Shown: positions 16,461 through 25,991 of the stretch, one piece after another
Numbering within the stretch: position 1 is the stretch's first letter
How the letters are laid out: the number at the start of each line of letters is the position of its first letter
From: an uncultured Thioclava sp.
GTDB lineage: Bacteria > Pseudomonadota > Alphaproteobacteria > Rhodobacterales > Rhodobacteraceae
Length of the DNA stretch: 64,000 bases
Assembly: GCF_913064665.1 (NCBI RefSeq)
Contig: NZ_CAJYBT010000011.1
Location: 34,877-98,876, forward strand
Direction of reading: 5' to 3'
Position numbers and translations under genes: made by a program
Notes under the pieces: model-generated
Seen by the model: only the letters and a program-made list of their open reading frames with translations
Told to the model about the DNA's origin: nothing
Database searches by the model: none

Positions 16461-17645
16461 ATGCCCCACCCGCTCAATCCCGCAATTGCCGCCACCTTTG
16501 CCCCCCCGGTGATGGAGGCGCGGCGCTGGCTGGACGGGGTGCACTTCCCCCCCGAGCGCCCCTTGATCAATGTCAGCCAAGCCGCGCCGCTCGATCTGCC
16601 CCCCGAAGGGTTGCGCCAAGCGATTGCGCAGGCCGCGCTGCACGACCCGCAAGCGCATCTGTATGGCCCCGTACTGGGTCTGCCCGAATTGCGCGCCGAG
16701 ATTGCAGCGCAATGGGTGCCCCATTATGGCGGCACCATCGCGCCTGAACAGGTCGCGATCACGCAGGGCTGCAATCAGGCGTTTTGCGCCGCGATTGCCA
16801 CGCTGGCAGGGGCGGGTGATGAGGTAATCTTGCCCACGCCATGGTATTTCAATCACAAAATGTGGCTGGATATGACCGGCGTAAAGACCGTGCCGCTTGC
16901 CCCCGGTGCCGGCCTGCTACCCGACCCGGACGAGGCGGCCGCCAAGATCACGCCGCGCACCCGCGCGATTGTTCTGGTCAGCCCAAACAATCCGGGCGGA
17001 GCGGAATATCCCGCCGATCTGATCCGCGCTTTCGCGGAACTGGCGCGCCGTCATTCCATCGCGCTGATTGTGGATGAAACCTATCGCGATTTTGACAGCC
17101 GCGAGGGCGCGCCCCATGATCTGTTCACCGATCCCGATTGGTCGGATTATTTCATCCAGCTCTACAGCTTTTCCAAGGCCTACCGCCTAACCGGTCATCG
17201 CGTGGGTGCGATCGTCGCCAGCCAGGCACGCCTCGCCGAGGTTGAAAAATTCCTCGATACGGTCGCGATCTGCCCCAATCAGCTTGGCCAGATGGCCGCA
17301 CTTTGGGGGATGCGCAATCTTGGGGACTGGCTGGCAGGCAAGCGTCGCGAAATCCTCGCACGCCGCGCTGCGATGGCGCAGGGGCTTGAGGCCCTTGAGG
17401 GGTGGGAGTTGCTCGGCTGTGGCGCCTATTTCGCCTATGCCACCCATCCCGACCCGCGCCCCTCGCCCGAATATGCCCGCGCGCTGGTGCGCGAAGCGGG
17501 GGTCTTGATGCTGCCGGGCACCATGTTCATGCCCCAAGGCAGCGCCCAAGCCACCCGCCAAATGCGCATCGCATTTGCCAATATCGACACCCCTGCCATC
17601 ACGGAATTGATGGCACGCCTTGCAGCCCTGCAGCCAAAGCCCTAA
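16461..17645 (+). CDS. Class I/II pyridoxal-phosphate aminotransferase
   Basis: 394 residues, fold-type I. Key positions: SPNNPGG (N177), VDETYRDF (D205, contacts the PLP ring nitrogen) and SFSKAYRLTGHRVG with the Schiff-base lysine K239; a C-terminal arginine near the end (R-Q-M-R-I-A-F) should bind the substrate carboxylate. It is close to aspartate/branched-chain aminotransferases, but the specific substrate cannot be read. The frame starts at 16407; the ATG at 16461 is preferred because AAAGGA stands before it and the extra 18 residues look random. Followed after 34 bases by ppiD. Confidence 0.9.
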   Translation: MPHPLNPAIAATFAPPVMEARRWLDGVHFPPERPLINVSQAAPLDLPPEGLRQAIAQAALHDPQAHLYGPVLGLPELRAEIAAQWVPHYGGTIAPEQVAITQGCNQAFCAAIATLAGAGDEVILPTPWYFNHKMWLDMTGVKTVPLAPGAGLLPDPDEAAAKITPRTRAIVLVSPNNPGGAEYPADLIRAFAELARRHSIALIVDETYRDFDSREGAPHDLFTDPDWSDYFIQLYSFSKAYRLTGHRVGAIVASQARLAEVEKFLDTVAICPNQLGQMAALWGMRNLGDWLAGKRREILARRAAMAQGLEALEGWELLGCGAYFAYATHPDPRPSPEYARALVREAGVLMLPGTMFMPQGSAQATRQMRIAFANIDTPAITELMARLAALQPKP

Positions 17646-17679
17646 ACACCGCCAAAAGAGCGTCCGAGGAGGAAAGCCC

Positions 17680-19524
17680 ATGAAGCTGCGCAGTCACGGC
17701 AAGAGCGTGGTCGTCTGGATCTTGCTGGCAATGCTAGTGCTGGGGCTTGGGGGCTTTGGCCTGCGCTCCTTTTCGGGCAATGTGAAATCTGTGGGCACCG
17801 TGGGTGAGACGCAGATTCCGGTCAGCGAATACGCCCGCGCGCTGCGCCAAGAGATGCAAAGCCGCTCGCAGCAATTGGGCCAAACCGTCACCATGGCACA
17901 GATGCAATCGACGGGGCTGGATCAGCAAGTGCTGAGCCGCCTGATCGGCGAGGCGAGCCTTGGCGAAGCGGCACGCCGTCTGGGCGTTTCGGTCGGTGAC
18001 GCCGAGTTGCAAAAGCAAATCTTGGATGTGCAGGCCTTCCACAATGCTAGCGGCAAATTTGATCGCGAGACCTATAAATTCGCATTGCGCCAGCAGGGCT
18101 ACAGCGAGCCGCAATTCGAAACCCAACTGCGCGGCGACCTGTCCCGTTCGATTATCCAAAGTGTTGTGGGTGGCGGCGTGAAAGCCCCCGAAGCGGTGAC
18201 GGATGCCTACACCCAATTCGTGTCTGAAAAGCGTGGCTTTACTTGGGCCGAAATCACCGAGGCCGATCTCGCAACCCCGGTGGCCAAACCCACCGATGCG
18301 CAGCTTCAGGCCTATTACAAAGACCACATCGCTGATTTCACCGCACCCGAGACGCGCGACATCACCTATGCGTGGCTGACGCCCGAGATGCTCAAGGACA
18401 AGGTCAAAATCGACGATGCGACCCTAAAGCAAGAGTATGACTCGCGCATCTCCGAGTTCAAGCAACCCGAAAAGCGGCTGGTCGAGCGGCTGGTCTATCC
18501 CGATATGAAATCGGCCGAGGCCGCCAAGGCCAAGCTCGATGCCGGTAAGGCAAGCTTTGCCGATCTGGCCAAAGAGCGCGGATTGACCCTGCAAGATGCC
18601 GATCTGGGCGATGTCAGCCAAGACGAGCTGGGCAAGGCGGGGGCTGCGGTCTTCGCGCTCAAATCCCCTGGTGTGGTTGGTCCGATTGACACCGATCTAG
18701 GCCCCGCGCTGCTGTCAATGAATGGCATTATCGCGGCGCAACAGACCTCGTTTGCTGATGCGCGTGAAGAACTCGCCGGAGAGGCCGAGACCGAAAAAGC
18801 CCGCCGCGATATTTCGCAGGAAACCGAAAGCCTGTCGGACAAGCTGGCCGGAGGGGCCACGTTGGAAGACATGGCCAAGGAAACCGATATGGAGCTGGGC
18901 AAGATTGCCTTCACCGCCGACAGCAAAGACGGCATTGCGGGCTATGACGAGTTCCGCAAAACGGCGCTGGCAGTGACCAAGGAAGACTTCCCCGATCTGG
19001 CGAATCTGTCAGATGGCGGCGTCTTTGCGCTGCGTCTTGATGACATCGTGCCCCCGACGCCGATCCCCTTTGACAAGGTGCGCGACAAGGTGGCCGCCGC
19101 TTGGCATGCCGATCAGGCAGTGACGGCCCAAGAAGCGCGCGCCAAAGCGGTTCTGGACGAGATCGCTGGCGGCAAAACGCTGGGCGCGACGGGGCTGCTC
19201 ACTACCGTGGTGCCTAGCATTGCGCGCGGTGGCTTCTCCGATGATCTGCCCCCCGCCGTGATCGGCAAGGTTTTCGCCACCGATCCGGGCAAGGCCGCGC
19301 AGGTCAGCGCCAATGGCAAGGTTTATGTGATCGTCACCGACAAGATCATCAAAGCCGATATGACCGATGCTGACGCCAAGCTGATTTCCGGCCAGATTGC
19401 CCAGCAGCTTTCGCAGTCGCTGGCCAATGACTTGCTCAATTTCTACGCAACTGCGGTTGAGAGCGAGTCGGGCTTCACGCTTGACAGCCAGGCCGTGACA
19501 GCCGTGCAGTCGCAGATCCAATAG
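17680..19524 (+). CDS. ppiD: Membrane-anchored periplasmic peptidyl-prolyl isomerase/chaperone (PpiD/SurA-N type)
   Basis: 614 residues: a short basic cytoplasmic tail, one N-terminal membrane helix (about 11-31), a SurA_N-like helical region (35-190) and a degenerate parvulin-like region (about 260-370). This layout is that of PpiD, which sits near the SecYEG exit and helps outer-membrane and periplasmic proteins fold. The parvulin part lacks obvious catalytic residues, as in many alphaproteobacterial members. The open frame begins at 17620 inside the aminotransferase gene; GAGGAGGAAAG just before 17680 fixes the start. It ends ten bases before trpE. Confidence 0.9.
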   Translation: MKLRSHGKSVVVWILLAMLVLGLGGFGLRSFSGNVKSVGTVGETQIPVSEYARALRQEMQSRSQQLGQTVTMAQMQSTGLDQQVLSRLIGEASLGEAARRLGVSVGDAELQKQILDVQAFHNASGKFDRETYKFALRQQGYSEPQFETQLRGDLSRSIIQSVVGGGVKAPEAVTDAYTQFVSEKRGFTWAEITEADLATPVAKPTDAQLQAYYKDHIADFTAPETRDITYAWLTPEMLKDKVKIDDATLKQEYDSRISEFKQPEKRLVERLVYPDMKSAEAAKAKLDAGKASFADLAKERGLTLQDADLGDVSQDELGKAGAAVFALKSPGVVGPIDTDLGPALLSMNGIIAAQQTSFADAREELAGEAETEKARRDISQETESLSDKLAGGATLEDMAKETDMELGKIAFTADSKDGIAGYDEFRKTALAVTKEDFPDLANLSDGGVFALRLDDIVPPTPIPFDKVRDKVAAAWHADQAVTAQEARAKAVLDEIAGGKTLGATGLLTTVVPSIARGGFSDDLPPAVIGKVFATDPGKAAQVSANGKVYVIVTDKIIKADMTDADAKLISGQIAQQLSQSLANDLLNFYATAVESESGFTLDSQAVTAVQSQIQ

Positions 19525-19534
19525 GAGGCCGCAG

Positions 19535-21046
19535 GTGGTCGCTCTTTCGCCATCCTTCGAGGAATTCGAGGCCCGCTGGGCCAAGGGGCAAAACCAGCTG
19601 GTTTATGCGCGCCTTGCGGCGGATCTGGACACGCCAGTCTCGCTGATGCTGAAATTGGCCGAGGCGCAGCCCAATTCCTTCATGCTGGAATCGGTGACGG
19701 GCGGCGAGGTACGCGGGCGCTATTCGATCATCGGCATGAAGCCCGATGTGATCTGGGAATGTCGCGGCACGCAGGCACGCATCAACCGTGCCGCGCGCTT
19801 TGACGAGGCGTGGGAAGACCTGCCCGGCCATCCCTTTGAATCCCTGCGCGCCCTGATTGCCGAAAGCCGCATCGAGATGCCCGAGGGGCTGCCGGCCGCC
19901 GCTGCCGGTCTGTTTGGCTATCTGGGCTATGACACGATCCGGCTGGTTGAGAACTTGCCCAATGTGAACCCCGACCCCATCGGCGTGCCCGATGCAATGT
20001 TGCTGCGCCCGTCCGTCGTGGCGGTGCTCGATGGGGTGAAGGGGGATGTGATCTTGTGTGCGCCTGCGTTCCAATCCTCGGGGCTGTCGGCGCGCGCGGC
20101 TTATGCGCAAGCGGCCGAGCGGGTCTCGGATGCGCTGCGCGATCTGGATCGCTCCCCCGCCGAGGGGCGCAATCTGGGCGAAATGCGTCAGGTCGGCGAG
20201 ATGCGCTCGAATTTCACCCAGCAGGGCTATATGGACGCGGTCGAGCGCGCCAAGGATTACATTCGCGCAGGCGACATCTTTCAGGTCGTGCCCGCGCAAC
20301 GCTGGGCCGCCGATTTCCCGCTGCCGCCCTTTGCGCTGTATCGCAGCTTGCGGCGTACCAACCCCTCGCCGTTCATGTTCTTCCTCAACTTCGGTGGCTT
20401 CCAGATCGTCGGCGCCAGCCCGGAGATCCTCGTGCGGTTGCGCGAGGGTGAGGTCACGATCCGCCCGATCGCCGGCACCCGCCCGCGCGGCGCGACCCCG
20501 GCCGAGGATAAGGCCTTGGAAGAAGATCTGCTGGCGGACAAGAAAGAACTGGCCGAGCATTTGATGCTGCTTGATCTCGGGCGCAACGATGTGGGGCGCG
20601 TCGCCAAAATCGGCACCGTGCACCCGACCGAGAAATTCATCATCGAGCGTTATTCCCACGTCATGCATATCGTTTCCAACGTCGTGGGCGAGCTGGCTGA
20701 TGGGCAGGACGCGCTCTCGGCGCTGCTGGCCGGTCTGCCTGCGGGCACCGTTTCGGGCGCGCCGAAAGTGCGCGCGATGGAGATCATCGACGAGCTGGAG
20801 CCCGAAAAGCGCGGCATCTATGGCGGGGCCGTGGGCTATTTCGCCGCCAATGGCGAGATGGACATGTGCATCGCGCTGCGCACCGCGCTGGTGAAGGATG
20901 AGACGCTGTATATTCAAGCCGGGGGCGGTGTTGTCTATGACAGCGACCCGCTGGCCGAGTATCAGGAAAGCGTGCACAAATCCAACGCCCTGCGCCGCGC
21001 CGCCGAAGATGCGGGCCTGTTCGTGCAGTCGCGCTCTAACAGCTAG
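19535..21046 (+). CDS. trpE: Anthranilate synthase component I
   Basis: 503 residues. With TrpG it converts chorismate and glutamine to anthranilate, the committed step to tryptophan. Motifs: FMLESV (49-54; L-E-S is the tryptophan feedback site), GASPEI (292-297), RPIAGTRPRG (309-318), DLGRNDVGR (346-354) and GTVSGAPK (403-410). The start is a GTG with AGGAGG eight bases ahead. It shares a transcript with ppiD but is split from trpGDC by a gene on the opposite strand. Confidence 0.97.
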   Translation: MVALSPSFEEFEARWAKGQNQLVYARLAADLDTPVSLMLKLAEAQPNSFMLESVTGGEVRGRYSIIGMKPDVIWECRGTQARINRAARFDEAWEDLPGHPFESLRALIAESRIEMPEGLPAAAAGLFGYLGYDTIRLVENLPNVNPDPIGVPDAMLLRPSVVAVLDGVKGDVILCAPAFQSSGLSARAAYAQAAERVSDALRDLDRSPAEGRNLGEMRQVGEMRSNFTQQGYMDAVERAKDYIRAGDIFQVVPAQRWAADFPLPPFALYRSLRRTNPSPFMFFLNFGGFQIVGASPEILVRLREGEVTIRPIAGTRPRGATPAEDKALEEDLLADKKELAEHLMLLDLGRNDVGRVAKIGTVHPTEKFIIERYSHVMHIVSNVVGELADGQDALSALLAGLPAGTVSGAPKVRAMEIIDELEPEKRGIYGGAVGYFAANGEMDMCIALRTALVKDETLYIQAGGGVVYDSDPLAEYQESVHKSNALRRAAEDAGLFVQSRSNS

Positions 21047-21092
21047 GCGGCCGGGTCTTACACGGCTTTTCCCGTTGTACGGGCGCGGTGGC

Positions 21093-22922
21093 TCAATTGC
21101 CCGCCGCAGCACCTTGCGTGTTTTGCAGCGCCACTGCCGACACCGGGGCAAGATCGTATTTTGTCCCCGCGTCGGGGGCCCATTGTGTCAGCGCGCTCAC
21201 CGTTTCGGGCCAAGCCGACAGCATCACAACGATCTGCCCATTGCGATCTGCCTCAAACCCGGCACGCGACAGCATCCGCTCGACCACCGGGGCTTTTTCG
21301 CGCGCGCCATCCAGCACCCGCCAGATTTTCGCGCGCGGCAAATCCACCGTAGACGCGATCTGATCAGCGGAATCAAAGCCACGGTTCTGCGTGACCAGCC
21401 CCAGCCCCTCGCGCCCCAATGTCGACACCATCTGGCGCGCCAGATTGCGGGTGTTCTGGAAGACGGGCTTGGGGCGTTCAACTACAGCCACGGCTTCGGG
21501 GATCACTTGGCGCCATGCCTCCAGCGCGACCTCAAGGTCTTCGGGCGTGGCATCGGGGGGCAAATCTGCCGCCAAGATCGCGACCTCATGCCCTGCCGCG
21601 CGCAACGCCTGCGCATCCTCGGCCGCGTTCGGGCGGGTGGGATCAATCGCGATGGTGACGGGGAAATCAAGCGCGGCAATGGTGGCGGCATCAAGCCCGC
21701 CGGCCTCGATTCCCGGATCAATCAATACCACCGAATACAGCGCCTTGGCGTCGTCATGAACGAAGGGCAACGCGTAACGTTCAATCGGCGGGAGATCGGT
21801 ATTCTCGGCAGCGGGCGCTTGATCTACGCCAGGGTCGCCATCCGCTTCGGGCGCGTCGGCGGGGGGCGCATCTGCGCCGGGCGCGCCGATTTGGGGCAGA
21901 CGATCCACGATGACATTGGGCGCAGAGCGAAAGCCCTCAACGGGCTGGCCCGGCAGGCGCTGCGGCTCTGAGCCAAGGGTGATGACGCGCGGCTTGGCTG
22001 GCGGCATGTCGGGCATGGCTTGCCCGTCAGCATCGGGCTGAGGCACCTCTGCGGGTGCCATATCGGGTTGCGCATCTGGCCGCGGCGCGGGTTGCAATTC
22101 TGGCTGCGGCATGTCCGCCGCTGCGATTTTCGGCAAATCGGGCAAGGCAGGCGCTGGGGCTTCACCTGACGGGGCCAGTGCTTCACTGGATGGGGCCGCC
22201 GCGCTGTCGGGCAGCGCGGTGATGCCAGCGCCGCTTGGTCTGCCAAGCCCCTGCACATCGGGAAGCGGGGGCAAATCCGCCATCTGCTGATCCGGCGTAA
22301 CCGATCCCGCAGCCATTCCTTGCGCCGGTTCGAGGCTGCTCGGCGCGGGGCTGGAGGCGGTTTGCGTGCCAGACCCTGCCGGAGCGTCTTGCGGTGCAGC
22401 CGGGGCCACGATCGCAGCCGGTGGCGGCGTCATGGCAGGAGGCGCGTCAGGCATCGTAACCTTGGCCTCGGGTTCGGGGCGCGCCTCACTTGCACCCAGA
22501 ACCGGGGTTCGCACCTCGCCGGGCGGGGGCACGGGAATCGGCTGTTCTGGCGCGGGCGCTTGAACTAGCGCCTGCGAGGCCTCTCCCGCTTGGGGCTGAG
22601 GCGTGGGGGCCAACGCATCGGTCACCGGGCGCGTGCCCGGATCGCTGGCCGCGATCTGTGCGCCGACCTGATCGCTATTGGATTGGCTGACAGGCGCGCG
22701 CGGTGTCGCACTGGGCGCACTTAGCGGCGCACCTGCGGGATTGGGCATATTGGGCACCTGATCCGAGCGGCCGCGCGCGAAATCCGACCCCGCGGGCACA
22801 TCAACAGGACCGACGGCAGGCGGAGTGGATCGCGGCAATGGGGCCATGATCGAGGCCGTGCCCAGAACCAGCACGCTCACCCCGGCTCCCAGCGCCGCCC
22901 CTTTGAGCACCGATCGCATCAT
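21093..22922 (-). CDS. Divergent polysaccharide deacetylase (YibQ-like) with a long proline/alanine-rich region
   Basis: 609 residues. A membrane anchor or uncleaved signal (about 8-28) is followed by some 350 residues of low-complexity Pro/Ala/Asp/Gln sequence, probably a disordered periplasmic linker. The C-terminal 230 residues form the divergent polysaccharide deacetylase domain (YSVVLIDPGI, FPVTIAIDPTRPN, GHEVAILAADLP, GREGLGLVTQNRG), which usually lacks full metal-binding sets. The role is unknown; cell-wall or glycan contact is inferred. The start at the first of two ATGs has GGAGGC upstream. Convergent with trpE and divergent from trpG. Confidence 0.85.
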   Translation of the reverse strand: MMRSVLKGAALGAGVSVLVLGTASIMAPLPRSTPPAVGPVDVPAGSDFARGRSDQVPNMPNPAGAPLSAPSATPRAPVSQSNSDQVGAQIAASDPGTRPVTDALAPTPQPQAGEASQALVQAPAPEQPIPVPPPGEVRTPVLGASEARPEPEAKVTMPDAPPAMTPPPAAIVAPAAPQDAPAGSGTQTASSPAPSSLEPAQGMAAGSVTPDQQMADLPPLPDVQGLGRPSGAGITALPDSAAAPSSEALAPSGEAPAPALPDLPKIAAADMPQPELQPAPRPDAQPDMAPAEVPQPDADGQAMPDMPPAKPRVITLGSEPQRLPGQPVEGFRSAPNVIVDRLPQIGAPGADAPPADAPEADGDPGVDQAPAAENTDLPPIERYALPFVHDDAKALYSVVLIDPGIEAGGLDAATIAALDFPVTIAIDPTRPNAAEDAQALRAAGHEVAILAADLPPDATPEDLEVALEAWRQVIPEAVAVVERPKPVFQNTRNLARQMVSTLGREGLGLVTQNRGFDSADQIASTVDLPRAKIWRVLDGAREKAPVVERMLSRAGFEADRNGQIVVMLSAWPETVSALTQWAPDAGTKYDLAPVSAVALQNTQGAAAGN

Positions 22923-23114
22923 TTGCCCGCCTCCACTGCCCGCGCGCGTCGTTTTACGCGCGCATCCTTTTGCACGAGGCCTTGACCCTACCCCGCCGCT
23001 AATTGCATCTATAGCCCGACCCGATCCCCGGTTCACCCCTCTTTTGCTGCATGGCGCAAATTTGCCTGCAACTTTCAGGGCCAGACGGGGGACCCCAAAA
23101 CGCGAGGCCCGGCC

Positions 23115-23708
23115 ATGCTGCTGCTCATCGATAATTATGACAGCTTCACCTATAATCTGGTGCATTATTTCGGCGAGTTGGGCGCAGATGTGCAGGTCTG
23201 GCGCAACGATGCGCTGGATGTGAGCCAAGCGATGGGCATGGGGGCTGAGGCAATCGTGTTGTCGCCCGGACCCTGCGACCCTTCGGCGGCGGGGATTTGT
23301 CTGCCGCTGACGCTGGCTGCGGCCGAGGCTGACCTGCCGCTATTGGGGGTATGTCTTGGGCATCAGACCATCGGGCAGGCCTTTGGTGGCAAGGTCGTGC
23401 GCCACAGCGAGATCGTACATGGCAAGATGGGCGAGATCCTGCATCAGGGCAAAGGCGTGTTCGCTGGCCTGCCCTCGCCGCTGCATGCGACGCGCTATCA
23501 TTCGCTGGTGGTCGAACGCGAGAGTCTGCCTGAATGCCTGGAAATCACCGCCGAGTTGGCCGATGGCACGATCATGGGGCTGCGCCACCGCGACAAACGC
23601 ATCGAGGGCGTGCAGTTTCACCCCGAATCCATCGCCTCCGAACATGGCCATGCGATGCTGAAGAATTTCCTGACAGAGGCAGGCGTTAGCTTGAAGGTGC
23701 CCGCATGA
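23115..23708 (+). CDS. trpG: Anthranilate synthase component II (glutamine amidotransferase)
   Basis: 197 residues, class I glutamine amidotransferase. Nucleophile C80 in [10 protein letters not shown], with H169 and E171 in GVQFHPES, completes the triad; oxyanion motif LSPGPCDP at 49-56. It supplies ammonia to TrpE. It overlaps trpD by four bases (ATGA), so translation is coupled. Confidence 0.97.
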   Translation: MLLLIDNYDSFTYNLVHYFGELGADVQVWRNDALDVSQAMGMGAEAIVLSPGPCDPSAAGICLPLTLAAAEADLPLLGVCLGHQTIGQAFGGKVVRHSEIVHGKMGEILHQGKGVFAGLPSPLHATRYHSLVVERESLPECLEITAELADGTIMGLRHRDKRIEGVQFHPESIASEHGHAMLKNFLTEAGVSLKVPA

Positions 23709-24727
23709 GCGACGCAATGAAACCGCTGATCTTTGCGGCTTCCGAAGGTCCGCTGAGCCGTGCGCAGGCCGAATCCGCGTTTGAAATCTTGTTCAACGGC
23801 GAGGCCACCCCCGCCCAGATCGCCGGACTGTTGATGGCGATGCGGGCGCGCGGCGAAAGTGTATCGGAATACGCCGCCGCCGCCGCCGCGATGCGCGCCA
23901 AATGTGTGCCCATCACCGCGCCCGAAGGTGCGATCGACATCGTAGGCACGGGCGGCGACGGAATGCACACGCTCAACATCTCGACCGCCGCCGCCTTTGT
24001 CGTGGCTGGTGCGGGTGTTCCGGTGGCCAAACACGGCAACCGCGCGGCCAGCTCGAAATCGGGCACGGCGGATGTGCAGGGCGAGCTGGGTATCGACGTG
24101 ATGGCAGGCCCCGCAGCGACCGAGCGGGGTCTGGCCGAGGCGGGGATCGGTTTCATGATGGCGCAGATCCATCACCCCGCGATGAAACATGTGATGCCGG
24201 TGCGCCTTGAACTGGGCTGCAAGACGATCTTCAACATCCTCGGGCCGCTGACCAACCCCGCAGGCGTCAAGCGCCAGTTGACCGGGGCTTTCGCGCCCGA
24301 TCTGATCTGGCCGATGGCCGAGACGTTGCAAATGCTGGGCTCAGAAAAGGCGTGGCTTGTGCATGGCTCGGACGGCACCGATGAAATCACCATCACCGGC
24401 GTGACAGACGTGGCCGCGCTGGAAAATGGCAAGGTGCGCGGGATGCAGATTCATCCCGAAGATGCGGGCCTGCCGGTGCATCCGTTCCGCGATATTCTGG
24501 GCGGCACGCCGGCCGAGAACGCGACGGCTTTGCGCGCGCTGCTGGACGGGGAGCCTTCGGCCTATCGCGACGCAGTCATCCTGAATGCCGCCGCCGCGCT
24601 GGTGGTGGCTGACAAGGTGAGCGATCTGAAATCAGGCGCAGAAATGGCCGCTGAGAGCATCGATTCCGGGCGTGCCAAGACCGCGCTGGAAACGCTGGCC
24701 CGGATCACGCAAGAGGTCCGCGCATGA
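23705..24727 (+). CDS. trpD: Anthranilate phosphoribosyltransferase
   Basis: 340 residues. It transfers phosphoribose from PRPP to anthranilate. The PRPP loop [14 protein letters not shown] is at 81-94 and the anthranilate-binding [12 protein letters not shown] at 109-120. Length is normal. It overlaps trpG and trpC by four bases each. Confidence 0.97.
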   Translation: MSDAMKPLIFAASEGPLSRAQAESAFEILFNGEATPAQIAGLLMAMRARGESVSEYAAAAAAMRAKCVPITAPEGAIDIVGTGGDGMHTLNISTAAAFVVAGAGVPVAKHGNRAASSKSGTADVQGELGIDVMAGPAATERGLAEAGIGFMMAQIHHPAMKHVMPVRLELGCKTIFNILGPLTNPAGVKRQLTGAFAPDLIWPMAETLQMLGSEKAWLVHGSDGTDEITITGVTDVAALENGKVRGMQIHPEDAGLPVHPFRDILGGTPAENATALRALLDGEPSAYRDAVILNAAAALVVADKVSDLKSGAEMAAESIDSGRAKTALETLARITQEVRA

Positions 24728-25521
24728 GCACGATCCTCGACAAGATCAAGGCCTACAAGCTTGAGGAAATCGCCGCCGCCAAAGCCGCGCGCCCGCTTGG
24801 CGACATCGAGGCCGAAGCGCGCGCCCAAGGCTCCACGCGCGGCTTTGCCAAAGCGCTGAGCGCCAAGGTCGCCACCGGCTACGGGCTGATCGCGGAAATC
24901 AAGAAAGCTTCGCCCTCCAAGGGCTTGATCCGCCCCGATTTCGACCCGCCCGCACTGGCGAAAGCCTATGAAGCTGGCGGCGCGGCCTGCCTGTCGGTGT
25001 TGACCGATACGCCCTCGTTCCAAGGCGCGCCGGAGTTTCTGAAGGCGGCCCGCGCCGCCTGTGCCCTGCCCGCTTTGCGCAAGGATTTCCTCTATGACAC
25101 CTACCAAGTTGCCGAGGCGCGCGCTTGGGGGGCTGATTGCATCTTGATCATCATGGCCTCTGTCGAGGATGCGCTGGCGGTCGAGCTGGAAGATGCCGCA
25201 ATGGGTTGGGGCATGGATGTGTTGATCGAGGTGCATGACGCCGAAGAACTGGAGCGCGCCCTCAAGCACCTGAAATCGCCGCTGCTGGGCGTCAATAACC
25301 GCAATCTCAAGACCTTCGAGGTCACGCTGGACGTCACCCGCCAACTCGCCCCCGAAATCCTGTCCGCCGGGCGCGATCTGGTTTGCGAAAGCGGCATTTT
25401 TACCCGCGAAGACCTCGCCGCGATGGCTGAGGTCGGCGCGCGCCGCTTCCTGATCGGCGAAAGCCTGATGCGCCAAGACGATGTGGCTGCAGCCACCGCC
25501 AACTTGCTGGAGGTCGCATGA
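24724..25521 (+). CDS. trpC: Indole-3-glycerol-phosphate synthase
   Basis: 265 residues, TIM barrel. It closes the indole ring from CdRP. Catalytic motifs: [11 protein letters not shown] (57-67, lysine of strand 1), LRKDF (near 118-122), [14 protein letters not shown] with the substrate-binding asparagine, and GESLMR near the C terminus. It is monofunctional (no TrpF domain). It overlaps moaC by four bases. Confidence 0.97.
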   Translation: MSTILDKIKAYKLEEIAAAKAARPLGDIEAEARAQGSTRGFAKALSAKVATGYGLIAEIKKASPSKGLIRPDFDPPALAKAYEAGGAACLSVLTDTPSFQGAPEFLKAARAACALPALRKDFLYDTYQVAEARAWGADCILIIMASVEDALAVELEDAAMGWGMDVLIEVHDAEELERALKHLKSPLLGVNNRNLKTFEVTLDVTRQLAPEILSAGRDLVCESGIFTREDLAAMAEVGARRFLIGESLMRQDDVAAATANLLEVA

Positions 25522-25988
25522 GCCTGAGCCATTTCGACGAGGCCGGGCAGGCCCATATGGTTGATGTCTCCGACAAGGAGGTGACCGACCGCATCGCCGT
25601 GGCCGAGGGCTGCGTGAAGATGCGCCCTGAAACCCTTGATTACGTTCTCAAAGGCAGTGCGAAAAAGGGCGACGTGCTGGGAATTGCGCGGATCGCAGGG
25701 ATCATGGCGGCCAAGAAAACCGCCGATCTGATCCCGCTGTGTCATCCGCTGCCGATCACCAAGGTCACGCTGGAATTGACCCCGGATACGGACTTGCCCG
25801 GCGTGCGCATCACCGCCACGGTCAAGACCTCGGGGCAGACCGGCGTCGAGATGGAGGCGCTAAGCGCGGTGTCGGTCGCGGCGCTGACCGTCTATGACAT
25901 GCTCAAGGCGGTGGAAAAGTCGATGACCATTGAAGGCATCCGCGTGGTGCTCAAAGATGGTGGTAAATCCGGACGATACGAGGCGTAG
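25518..25988 (+). CDS. moaC: Cyclic pyranopterin monophosphate synthase
   Basis: 156 residues. With MoaA it makes cyclic pyranopterin monophosphate, the first stable molybdenum-cofactor intermediate. Signatures CHPLPITKV (75-83) and [17 protein letters not shown] (112-128) with D127 and K130 of the active site. Its start codon overlaps the trpC stop, tying molybdenum-cofactor genes to the tryptophan operon. Confidence 0.97.
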   Translation: MSLSHFDEAGQAHMVDVSDKEVTDRIAVAEGCVKMRPETLDYVLKGSAKKGDVLGIARIAGIMAAKKTADLIPLCHPLPITKVTLELTPDTDLPGVRITATVKTSGQTGVEMEALSAVSVAALTVYDMLKAVEKSMTIEGIRVVLKDGGKSGRYEA

Positions 25989-25991
25989 CAT

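Noticed and set aside
19475..21151. 558-codon minus-strand frame opposite trpE
   Set aside because: No recognisable domain, and TrpE on the plus strand has every catalytic motif.
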